From: JAWXTS01 sp044433305
GTDB lineage: Bacteria > Bacteroidota > Bacteroidia > Bacteroidales > Rikenellaceae
Length of the DNA stretch: 23,155 nt
NCBI GenBank assembly: GCA_044433305.1
Contig: JAWXTS010000023.1
Coordinates: forward strand, 1-23,155
Direction: 5' to 3'
The notes under the pieces were generated by a model. It did no database searches. It saw only the letters and a program-made list of their open reading frames with translations, and had not been told where the DNA came from. A program made the position numbers and the translations under genes. Of the stretch, positions 16,454 to 23,155 are shown one piece after another (the first letter of the stretch is position 1; every line of letters starts with the position of its first letter).

Positions 16454-17113
16454 TTATTTTATTTTCTCTATGAGTCCCGCAAAATAAACACTTTTTTCTG
16501 GATTTAACAAACTTAATTTGCTATATATTTGAATTGCGGTGTTTTTATACCCTTGTTCGAGGTATATTTGGGCTAATTCCTCCGATACTATGTCTAATTC
16601 TGAAACTATCGAGTTTACCGAAACATCGTCCGTAGGGGTTTTATCATCGGGGCGTATCTTTAATTTCTCACCATCCAAAGACAAAAATTCATCTATGATA
16701 CTAATAGATCTAGACTTTTGAGCCTGCTCTGACGGGGCAACAACTTCCTCGGCCACTTCTTTGCTCTCGACAAGCTCTGGCTCAATTTCTTTAAGCGTCT
16801 GTTGCTGAGGCTTGCTCTGAGGTTTAATGCTGTAACTCTTCTTAGGGGTATCCTTAGTCTCCACTATCACATCGGCAATAGGTCTGACAAGAGTAAAAGG
16901 GCAGTTACCCGTTGCCAGCAACAACTTGGTCTGATAATCCAACTCATTACTAATCCTAGAGCGCAATATGCGCGCAACAATAAACCACTCATACTGCTCG
17001 ACAAGGCCATCCAAATCATCTTGCGAAAGAGTTTTTTGTACACCAGAGCAGCCGTCCATCATCTCTGATGCCAGATCCCCATACCTCATATATGCCTCAA
17101 AAACCTCTTTCAT
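16454..17113 (-). CDS. Conserved hypothetical protein between lptE and secG (TPR-like C-terminus)
   Basis: This protein has 219 residues and no signal peptide or membrane helix, so it is probably cytoplasmic. The N-terminal ~75 residues are helical (EQYEWFIVARILRSRISN). A low-complexity Lys/Glu/Gln/Pro middle (about 85-140) follows. The C-terminal ~50 residues (ELAQIYLEQGYKNTAIQIYSKLSLLNPEKSVYFAGLIEKI) look like one or two tetratricopeptide repeats. It starts 6 bases after lptE and ends 21 bases before secG, so co-expression with envelope biogenesis genes is near certain. I do not recognise a named function; a scaffold role is only a guess from the repeat. Confidence 0.85.
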   Translation of the reverse strand: MKEVFEAYMRYGDLASEMMDGCSGVQKTLSQDDLDGLVEQYEWFIVARILRSRISNELDYQTKLLLATGNCPFTLVRPIADVIVETKDTPKKSYSIKPQSKPQQQTLKEIEPELVESKEVAEEVVAPSEQAQKSRSISIIDEFLSLDGEKLKIRPDDKTPTDDVSVNSIVSELDIVSEELAQIYLEQGYKNTAIQIYSKLSLLNPEKSVYFAGLIEKIK

Positions 17114-17119
17114 AGCTCT

Positions 17120-17638
17120 TTACCAATTTGATACTGCATCACTAAATATATCGTCCACCAAGTAGCCTACTATCTCCGTTATCAACTCAGACTCCACATC
17201 CTGAAGAAGGTTGCTAGTGTCATAATCAGCAAAGGCAGTAAAGGTCTTGTCGTAGTTATAGTTAGGTTCTAGAAGGTTTGTAAAACGCACCTTGACCGTA
17301 ATGGTCAACCTATTCATTGTAGCATACTCATCACCCGAGATGGCCGTTGGAGCCGTAGCATAACCTGTTATCTCTCCCTCAAAGTTAAGGTCTCCACCAC
17401 TAGTAACCAAGTCCAGTCGCGTCTGACGCTGAAACTTATCTTGCAGGCTTTCGGTAAGCGTACTACTAAGTATCGGTGCTACCATCATAGCATTATTAGG
17501 GAAGTAGCCAACGCTAACTGTCTTTGCCAGTGGCGATATACTAGCACCCGATAGTGAGTACTTTATCTGACAGCTGCTAACACCCATCAGCATTGCTACT
17601 GCTAGCATCAGCAGGTATGATATTTTTCTAATATTCAT
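17120..17638 (-). CDS. lptE: LPS assembly lipoprotein LptE-like
   Basis: LptE is the outer-membrane lipoprotein that plugs the LptD barrel and helps insert lipopolysaccharide in the outer leaflet. The 172 residues begin with a signal peptide and lipobox VSSC (C23). The mature start CQIKYSLSGASI and the KTVSVGYFPNNA and SLQDKFQRQTRLDLV segments fit the Bacteroidota LptE family, including the helix after the first strands. No acidic residues follow the Cys, which suits a periplasm-facing lipoprotein. It overlaps the end of the sigma-54 activator gene by 11 bases, so translation is coupled. Confidence 0.87.
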   Translation of the reverse strand: MNIRKISYLLMLAVAMLMGVSSCQIKYSLSGASISPLAKTVSVGYFPNNAMMVAPILSSTLTESLQDKFQRQTRLDLVTSGGDLNFEGEITGYATAPTAISGDEYATMNRLTITVKVRFTNLLEPNYNYDKTFTAFADYDTSNLLQDVESELITEIVGYLVDDIFSDAVSNW

Positions 17639-18827
17639 TTATTTCTAGCTCTTTAATTTTGCGATAAAGGGTTCTCTCCGACATAAACAGCTCACGTGCA
17701 GCCTCCTTACGTCGTCCGTTGTTCTTGCGCAAGGCCTTGATTATAGCCTCTCGCTGAACCCTCTCTTTTGTCATTTCTTCTTTTTCCTCTACAACCTCTG
17801 CGCTCTCGGCAAACTCAGCCTCACCACTACCAAGTAGCGGAGTTATGGCAGCAGGCAGAGCATTTATTAAAGGTGTAATATCTGATTGGGCGACCACTCC
17901 GTTCATGTTCATATCTCTAAGCATGCGCTTAATCTCTGAAACATCCGCCTTTATATCAAACAATATCTTGTATAGTATATCTCTTTCGTCACCACCTCGC
18001 GAATCAGAAAAAGAACCAGAGAACATAGGTACAACACTCTCGCTACCATAGGCTGGCAAATACTTGGCCAAGATATCGGGTGTTATATTTCGTTGTTCCT
18101 CTATGGCAGAAATCTGCTCAGCCACATTTTTTAGCTGGCGCACATTTCCCGGCCATGAATAATTCTCAAGCATGGCCCTTGCATTCTCATCGAGGCTAAT
18201 AACAGGCATGCGATATGTCGAAGCTATATCAACAGCAAACTTCTTGAATAGCAAGAATATATCCCCTTTTCTATCACGCAAAGGAGGCACCACAATAGGC
18301 ACCGTATTAAGTCTATAATAAAGGTCCTCACGAAACTTACCCTCGGCAATGGCCTTTCTCAAGTCGCCATTGGTAGCAGCCACAACGCGCACATTTGTCT
18401 TTTGCGTCTTCGACGAGCCAACGCGGATAAACTCACCTGTTTGTAGCACGCGAAGCAAACGCACCTGCGTTGTCTGAGGCAACTCGGCCACCTCATCAAG
18501 GAATATAGTTCCTCCGTCGGCAACCTCAAAATAACCTTTACGAGTATCATTAGCACCAGTGAAAGCACCCTTCTCATGACCAAAAAGCTCTGAGTCTATC
18601 GTACCCTCGGGTATTGCACCGCAGTTAACCGCGATGTAGTTATTGTGTTTACGAGGACTATTTATATGTATAACTTGTGGAAAAAATTCTTTACCCACTC
18701 CACTTTCACCAGTTATAAGCACTGATAAATCGGTCGAAGCAACCCTCATGGCCACATCTAGCGCACGAGCCATAGCTTCGTCTGTACCTATAATGCCAAA
18801 ACGTTGTTTAACAGAGAGTAAATCCAT
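17628..18827 (-). CDS. Sigma-54-dependent AAA+ transcriptional activator without receiver domain
   Basis: This is an enhancer-binding ATPase that remodels RNA polymerase-sigma-54. In 399 residues it shows Walker A GESGVGKE (40-47), the sigma-54-contacting GAFTGA loop (87-92), Walker B FLDEV (D111, E112), the REDLYYRLN sensor/arginine-finger region, WPGNVRQLKN, and a Fis-type helix-turn-helix at 355-399 (NNGRRKEAARELFMSERTLYRKIKEL). The AAA+ domain starts almost at residue 1, so there is no receiver, GAF or PAS input domain. Control must come from the ~90-residue linker, from partner proteins or from expression level. It sits between an HU-CCDC81-like membrane protein (21 bases upstream) and lptE (11-base overlap), hinting at envelope-related targets. 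Confidence 0.93.
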   Translation of the reverse strand: MDLLSVKQRFGIIGTDEAMARALDVAMRVASTDLSVLITGESGVGKEFFPQVIHINSPRKHNNYIAVNCGAIPEGTIDSELFGHEKGAFTGANDTRKGYFEVADGGTIFLDEVAELPQTTQVRLLRVLQTGEFIRVGSSKTQKTNVRVVAATNGDLRKAIAEGKFREDLYYRLNTVPIVVPPLRDRKGDIFLLFKKFAVDIASTYRMPVISLDENARAMLENYSWPGNVRQLKNVAEQISAIEEQRNITPDILAKYLPAYGSESVVPMFSGSFSDSRGGDERDILYKILFDIKADVSEIKRMLRDMNMNGVVAQSDITPLINALPAAITPLLGSGEAEFAESAEVVEEKEEMTKERVQREAIIKALRKNNGRRKEAARELFMSERTLYRKIKELEINEY

Positions 18828-18848
18828 ATCTATCTACTAAAAAAACTT

Positions 18849-19772
18849 TTATCCTAGGTTGATTGGCACCTGAGGAGACACTATCATACCATACAAGATT
18901 ACCAACAAACCTGCAATAACAGCGGCTATTGCCACTATCATAAATATATCCATCTTCTTTCTATTCTGCGCCTTCTTGCTTGGCACTTTAGCTTCCTTAT
19001 ATTCTACTGCTTGTTTCTTAGGCTTTTGGATGCGAGAACCTACAACAACTGGTCGAGGACCACCTCCATGCATGTTTCTCTTAGGAGCAACAGGATTATT
19101 CTGTGGCGCAACAGGCTCTTGAACACTATTACCACTGTATAGCTTATCTACATTGTCGGCATGATTCTGAACTGCAATCTTAGATTCCACTCTTCGCTGA
19201 GGCTGCACCTGAGGTATCTCAGGAATCTCCAGATCAACAATATTTGAATATGGTTCTGGCTCGGCTTGCACTTTAGGCTCAACCTTTACTTCTGGCTCAG
19301 GAATCTCAACTTGCACAGGCACACTCACAGGAGCAACCCTTGGTGTGGGCTGAGGAGCTTCTTCTATAATTATATCCGTAATGGTCTCTTGATTAGGCGC
19401 AACAACCTCTGGCTCTGCTGGTTGCGCCACTTGTGGAGCTGCCGCTGCATTTACAGCATTAGGGTTATACTGCATCGTATAGGCACCGTTAGAGTCTCTT
19501 GTTATTGTACCTAGGCCTTCAATCACAAAGCTACCCTTTTGATCAACACCTTGCTTTACGGACAACAAAAACTCTTCTGTCATAGCTTGCGCATCGGCCA
19601 TAGACACAGCCAAAGCATTAACTAAAAGAGAAGAAAACACTCCGTCATCGCTCTTCAGAAAAGGAACGAACACAACCTCTCCAGTATCATCTTTACGAAT
19701 AAAGGCTCCCAAAGATGGCAAAATAAGTCTGCGATTAGACTTGATATATTCCGATATTATTTTTGCAATCAT
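18849..19772 (-). CDS. HU-CCDC81-like domain protein with C-terminal membrane helix
   Basis: I place the start at 19772 (307 residues), because the in-frame ATG at 19835 lies upstream of the -7 box and would add a low-complexity AT-derived stretch. The N-terminal ~110 residues (MIAKIISEYIKSNRRLILPSLGAF-type start, KDDTGEVVFVPFLKSDDG, FVIEGLGTITRD) resemble the Bacteroidota HU-CCDC81 domains, related to HU/IHF folds. A long Pro/Glu/Val/Gln-rich linker (~110-265) and a basic patch follow. One membrane helix (about 278-298) comes just before a short tail. Relatives often end in a peptidoglycan-binding SPOR domain; none is present here. It is first in the operon with the sigma-54 activator, lptE and secG. 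Exact function is unknown. Confidence 0.8.
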   Translation of the reverse strand: MIAKIISEYIKSNRRLILPSLGAFIRKDDTGEVVFVPFLKSDDGVFSSLLVNALAVSMADAQAMTEEFLLSVKQGVDQKGSFVIEGLGTITRDSNGAYTMQYNPNAVNAAAAPQVAQPAEPEVVAPNQETITDIIIEEAPQPTPRVAPVSVPVQVEIPEPEVKVEPKVQAEPEPYSNIVDLEIPEIPQVQPQRRVESKIAVQNHADNVDKLYSGNSVQEPVAPQNNPVAPKRNMHGGGPRPVVVGSRIQKPKKQAVEYKEAKVPSKKAQNRKKMDIFMIVAIAAVIAGLLVILYGMIVSPQVPINLG

Positions 19773-19792
19773 AATCACTAGGTTTAAGAATC

Positions 19793-19800
19793 CAAAATTA
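19793..19800 (-). promoter_or_regulatory. -7 box of the HU-like/sigma-54 activator/lptE/secG operon
   Basis: The minus strand reads TAATTTTG, a full match to TAnnTTTG, 20 bases before the ATG at 19772. It lies inside the longer alternative reading frame, which supports the shorter start. Confidence 0.5.
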
Positions 19801-19864
19801 ACATTTTTTATAGAATTTTCAAAAAAAATAATCAATTCTTCACACTACATCTATTTATTTTCTA

Positions 19865-19873
19865 TACTTTTGC
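19865..19873 (+). promoter_or_regulatory. -7 box of the arginine decarboxylase gene
   Basis: TACTTTTGC is a full match to the Bacteroidota -7 consensus. Transcription should begin near 19880, giving a leader of about 80 bases that begins just before the first stem of the structured element. Confidence 0.65.
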
Positions 19874-19885
19874 AGACAGTAAGAG

Positions 19886-19937
19886 AATCCATCTTCGCTA
19901 CATTGACGTTTTTGGGTCAATCCGCACGAGATGGATT
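19886..19937 (+). ncRNA. Structured 5' UTR element upstream of arginine decarboxylase
   Basis: An outer 9-bp perfect stem, AATCCATCT (19886-19894) with AGATGGATT (19929-19937), encloses a 7x7 internal loop and an inner 6-bp stem, ATTGAC (19902-19907) with GTCAAT (19916-19921), closed by an 8-base loop. TGGAT (19932-19936), part of the outer stem, can instead pair with ATCCA (19953-19957) just before the start codon at 19961. That gives two mutually exclusive folds. No T-run follows, so control would be translational. The role as a cis-regulatory RNA is inferred. Confidence 0.55.
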
Positions 19938-19960
19938 AGTAAAATTTAATATATCCACAG

Positions 19961-21352
19961 ATGAAGAACAAGTACAGCGACCTTATCGAACAGACATTTG
20001 AATTCCCTCAGGATGAATTTTCTGTCGTCGACAACGAACTAAATTTTAACGATGTGCCCCTTATGGACATCATTAAACAGTATGGCACTCCGCTAAAGAT
20101 TACCTACCTACCAAAGATCTCATCTCAGATTAATAGAGCCAAAAGACTATTCAATGTTGCCATGGCCAAGGTAGACTATAAAGGTAGCTATAACTACTGC
20201 TACTGTACAAAAAGTTCTCACTTCTCTTTTGTACTAGAGGAGGCTCTGCGCAACGAGATACACCTTGAAACTTCGTCAGCCTACGACATACATATCATCA
20301 ACTCCCTTTACGAGTCAGGGATAATCGATAAAGGCCGTTTCATTATATGCAACGGATTCAAACGACCTCACTATGTCGAGAACATAGCATCCTTGGTAAA
20401 CAACGGCTTCGAGAATACCATTGCCGTGTTGGACAACAAGCTAGAGCTGGATCTATTCGACGATGTTATAAACAAGAAATGCAAGGTAGGTATACGTATC
20501 GCCTCTGAGGAGGAGCCTCGATTCGACTTCTACACCTCGCGCCTAGGCATACGCTACAATGATATTGTCGATTACTACAAGGCTAAAATCAAAAACAACA
20601 AGAAGTTTGAGCTTAAGATGCTCCACTTCTTTATCAATACTGGCATCAAGGACACAGCCTACTACTGGAGTGAGCTTAATAAATGCCTCAACGTTTATTG
20701 CGAACTAAAGAAGATATGTCCCGAGCTTGACTCGCTGAACATCGGTGGCGGATTCCCTATCAAGAACTCGCTTGCCTTTGACTACGACTACGAGTATATG
20801 ACAGAGGAGATTATTGCACAAATCAAGAACTTCTGCAACCAAGCTGGAGTCGATGACCCTAATATATTTACAGAGTTCGGTTCGTTCACCGTTGGCGAAA
20901 GTGGCGCGACCCTATTCTCTATTATCAACCAGAAGCAGCAGAACGACCGCGAGAGCTGGTATATGATAGACAGCTCGTTTATGACCACACTGCCTGACAC
21001 ATGGGGCATCAACCAACGCTATATACTACTGGCCATAAACCACTGGGACAGAGAGTATCAACGTGTATTCCTCGGAGGACTTACCTGCGACAGCGAGGAC
21101 TATTACAGCGGCGAATCTCACGCCAACGCCATCTACTTGCCTAAGCTAGAGGACGAAACACAATACATAGGATTCTTCCACACGGGAGCCTACCAAGAGT
21201 CGCTGGGTGGCTATGGTGGAATACAACACTGCCTTATTCCAGCACCTAAGCATATTATCATCGACCGCGACAAGGGCGACAACGAGTACTACACTCGCCT
21301 ATTTGCCAAGGAGCAAAGCTACCGCTCTATGATGCGCGTACTAGGATACTAA
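19961..21352 (+). CDS. PLP-dependent (fold III) arginine decarboxylase
   Basis: This probably converts arginine to agmatine, the first step of polyamine synthesis in Bacteroidota, in the cytoplasm. The 463 residues match the pattern of the ~463-residue arginine decarboxylases of Flavobacteriia: YNYCYCTKSSH with the PLP-binding Lys (K84), HLETSSAYDI, FINTGIKDTAYYW, the phosphate-binding GGG loop (262-264), the EFGSFTVGESGA segment (E305), the catalytic Cys in GLTCDSEDYY (C376), and FHTGAYQ (409-412). It is shorter than the ~630-residue E. coli SpeA type. The gene stands alone between a structured leader and a strong terminator, so it has its own regulation. Substrate choice (arginine versus another basic amino acid) rests on family resemblance. 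Diaminopimelate or carboxynorspermidine decarboxylases are less likely given the length and motifs. Confidence 0.82.
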   Translation: MKNKYSDLIEQTFEFPQDEFSVVDNELNFNDVPLMDIIKQYGTPLKITYLPKISSQINRAKRLFNVAMAKVDYKGSYNYCYCTKSSHFSFVLEEALRNEIHLETSSAYDIHIINSLYESGIIDKGRFIICNGFKRPHYVENIASLVNNGFENTIAVLDNKLELDLFDDVINKKCKVGIRIASEEEPRFDFYTSRLGIRYNDIVDYYKAKIKNNKKFELKMLHFFINTGIKDTAYYWSELNKCLNVYCELKKICPELDSLNIGGGFPIKNSLAFDYDYEYMTEEIIAQIKNFCNQAGVDDPNIFTEFGSFTVGESGATLFSIINQKQQNDRESWYMIDSSFMTTLPDTWGINQRYILLAINHWDREYQRVFLGGLTCDSEDYYSGESHANAIYLPKLEDETQYIGFFHTGAYQESLGGYGGIQHCLIPAPKHIIIDRDKGDNEYYTRLFAKEQSYRSMMRVLGY

Positions 21353-21373
21353 TATTTCAAAAAAACTTGATTT

Positions 21374-21430
21374 TTAAGGGGCTTACGAGCAATACAAACT
21401 GCTGTTAGGCCCCTTAATTTATTTTATTTT
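21374..21430 (+). terminator. Rho-independent terminator of the arginine decarboxylase gene
   Basis: TTAAGGGGC (21374-21382) pairs perfectly with GCCCCTTAA (21409-21417). An inner AGCA/TGCT pairing (21388-21391 with 21400-21403) extends the hairpin. A T-rich tract follows to 21430. Confidence 0.9.
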
Positions 21431-21451
21431 ATTAGCAAGTGGGATATTTGT

Positions 21452-21482
21452 TTGGTTTATGAGATAGAAATGCTTAACTTTA
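21452..21482 (+). promoter_or_regulatory. Promoter of the branching enzyme gene
   Basis: TTG at 21452-21454 and TAACTTTA at 21475-21482 are separated by 20 bases, fitting a Bacteroidota -33/-7 promoter with one mismatch in the -7 box. The ATG follows 23 bases later. Confidence 0.5.
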
Positions 21483-21505
21483 TCGAAAGTATAAAATATT
21501 GAATT

Positions 21506-23155
21506 ATGCAGAAGAGCCTACCTATAATCGACAAAGACCCTTGGCTAGAACCCAAGCGTGAAGAAATCATAGCTCGTTATGAGCGTTATCAACAGGAACT
21601 AGACAAGATAAACCAGAGCGCGGGAGATATTGTAGACTTTGCCAATGGCAACGACTACTTCGGCTTCCACTATGACGCCAAGCTCAATGGATGGTGGTAT
21701 CGCGAATGGCTGCCTGAGGCTTATTCCGTATTTGTCTTTGGCGACTTCAACGGATGGCAGCGCAATCAGCTACCGATGATAAAAGACAAGAATGGAGTGT
21801 GGTCTATCTTCCTGTCTGACTACATCTACAAGGGGGGCATAAAACACCAATCTCTGGTTAAGATTCTTGTCGTAGGCAAGAACGGCACCTTTGAGCGCAT
21901 CCCTGCCTATATACACCGCGTAATTCAAGACGACGACTCTAAGGACTTTGTGGGTCAGTTGTGGCTCACTGCTCCATACCAATGGAAGAATGAGTTTGAC
22001 GCTTCGCAGCTCAAGCACCCACTTATATACGAATGTCATATCGGCATGTCTACCGAGCAAGAACGCGTAGGCAGCTACAAAGAATTTACTGAGAACATAC
22101 TACCTAGAGTTAAGGAGCAAGGATATAACGCCATACAAATCATGGGCATAGCCGAGCACCCTTACTATGGTAGCTTTGGCTATCATGTATCCAACTTCTT
22201 TGCGGCCTCGTCACGCTTTGGCACTCCCGAGGATTTAAAAGAGCTTATCGACACAGCCCACGCAATGGGCATAGCAGTAATCATGGACCTTATCCATGCC
22301 CACTATGTAAAGAACATCAACGAGGGCATAAACGAGCTTGACGGCTCGGGCCACCAATATTCTCCAGCGGGCGAAGCAGGCTACCAGAAATACTGGGACT
22401 CTATGGTATTTGACTACGGCAAACAAGAAGTCATACACTTCCTACTTTCAAATATCAAGTACTGGATTAACGAGTTTCACTTCGACGGATTCCGCTTTGA
22501 CGGTGTCACCTCTATGATATACCATCACCATGGCTACACAGAATTTGATGACCGCGAGAAGTACTTTGGCCCAGACATAAACAACCCTGCACTAACCTAC
22601 CTTGCACTAGCCAATAACCTGATACACAAACTAAACCCTTCGGCCATAACCATAGCCGAGGATGTGAGTGGTATGCCGACCATGTGCTCTCCAATAAGCG
22701 ACGGAGGTATAGGTTTTGATTATCGCTTAGCCATGGCCATACCCGACTTTTGGATTAAGCTGCTAAAGGAAATTCCAGACGAGCAGTGGGATATATGGCA
22801 GATGTGGGATATGATGACTAACCGTCTGGCCGAGGTGGGAACCATAGCCTACTGTGAGTCGCACGACCAAGCACTTGTGGGTGACAAGACCATAGCCTTC
22901 AGACTTATGGACAAAGATATGTACGACAAGATGGACCGTGCAGCCGAAAGCCTTGTAGTGGACCGCGGCATGTCACTACATAAGATGATAAGGCTCTTTA
23001 CCATAACCCTAGGTGGCAATGGCTACCTCAACTTCATGGGCAACGAGTTTGGACACCCCGAATGGATAGACTTTCCACGCGAGGGCAACGACTGGAGCTA
23101 CAACCATGCTCGACGACTATGGAGCCTATCGACAAACTATTTCTTGAGGTATAGC
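21506..23155 (+). CDS. glgB: 1,4-alpha-glucan branching enzyme, GH13_8-like (3' end cut by window edge)
   Basis: Branching enzyme cuts alpha-1,4-glucan and re-attaches the piece by an alpha-1,6 bond during glycogen synthesis. I translated from the ATG at 21506; 550 codons remain open to the right edge. An N-terminal CBM48-like region (WREWLPEAYSVFVFGDFNGW, about 65-85) precedes the GH13 barrel. Catalytic residues are visible: nucleophile D332 in DGFRFDGVTSM, acid/base E385 in AEDVSGMP, and D454 in ESHDQ. The sequence MGNEFGHPEWIDFPREGN near the edge, and the YHHHG after the nucleophile, are typical of the GH13_8 type shared with eukaryotic branching enzymes rather than the E. coli type. The C-terminal beta domain lies outside the window. 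No other glycogen gene is seen upstream. Confidence 0.93.
   Translation, partial: MQKSLPIIDKDPWLEPKREEIIARYERYQQELDKINQSAGDIVDFANGNDYFGFHYDAKLNGWWYREWLPEAYSVFVFGDFNGWQRNQLPMIKDKNGVWSIFLSDYIYKGGIKHQSLVKILVVGKNGTFERIPAYIHRVIQDDDSKDFVGQLWLTAPYQWKNEFDASQLKHPLIYECHIGMSTEQERVGSYKEFTENILPRVKEQGYNAIQIMGIAEHPYYGSFGYHVSNFFAASSRFGTPEDLKELIDTAHAMGIAVIMDLIHAHYVKNINEGINELDGSGHQYSPAGEAGYQKYWDSMVFDYGKQEVIHFLLSNIKYWINEFHFDGFRFDGVTSMIYHHHGYTEFDDREKYFGPDINNPALTYLALANNLIHKLNPSAITIAEDVSGMPTMCSPISDGGIGFDYRLAMAIPDFWIKLLKEIPDEQWDIWQMWDMMTNRLAEVGTIAYCESHDQALVGDKTIAFRLMDKDMYDKMDRAAESLVVDRGMSLHKMIRLFTITLGGNGYLNFMGNEFGHPEWIDFPREGNDWSYNHARRLWSLSTNYFLRYS

Noticed and set aside
19773..19835. Upstream ATG at 19835 as start of the HU-like gene
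   Set aside because: It lies upstream of the -7 box at 19793-19800, and the added residues are AT-rich low-complexity with no resemblance to the family's N-terminus.

Overview
The window looks like chromosomal, housekeeping-rich DNA from a member of the Bacteroidota, most likely Bacteroidales. Three things point there. Several genes are preceded by the Bacteroidota -7 box (TAnnTTTG). Lineage-typical families are present: a TonB-dependent receptor (TBDR) with DUF5689-type lipoproteins, an HU-CCDC81-like protein, and an EF-Ts/S2/S9/L13 block. Shine-Dalgarno sequences are weak or absent. I see no tRNA, rRNA, CRISPR array, insertion sequence, phage gene or integration site. The species cannot be named from the sequence alone.

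Layout. 1-5817: a divergent pair encoding the two halves of an AddAB-type recombination nuclease/helicase (addB is cut by the left edge). 5818-6025: an unusual GC-rich, C/A-biased non-coding patch with a 39-bp tandem repeat, then a bidirectional terminator. 6089-8809 (minus): rplM-rpsI-rpsB-tsf, with an apparently structured leader in front of rpsB. 9045-11996 (plus): a membrane-anchored DNA/RNA non-specific endonuclease, then the ribosome-assembly GTPases era and obg. 11993-16027 (minus): a short-N-terminus TonB-dependent receptor followed by two tandem DUF5689-type lipoproteins. 16082-19772 (minus): an envelope operon of HU-CCDC81-like membrane protein, sigma-54 activator, lptE, a conserved hypothetical and secG. 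19961-21352 (plus): a fold-III PLP arginine decarboxylase behind a compact structured 5' UTR. 21506 to the right edge (plus): a GH13_8-like glycogen branching enzyme.

How they work together. Most genes serve core functions: DNA repair, translation, ribosome maturation, LPS and protein export, polyamine synthesis and glycogen storage. The parts least explained by known biology are (1) the decarboxylase leader, which has two nested stems and a possible competing pairing next to the start codon; (2) the multi-hairpin rpsB leader; (3) the receptor/two-lipoprotein operon of unknown cargo, with a terminator-like hairpin between its promoter and its start codon; and (4) the GC-rich repeat patch after addA. 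No gap between genes exceeds 300 bases. The largest are 5818-6088 and 8810-9044, and both are described.
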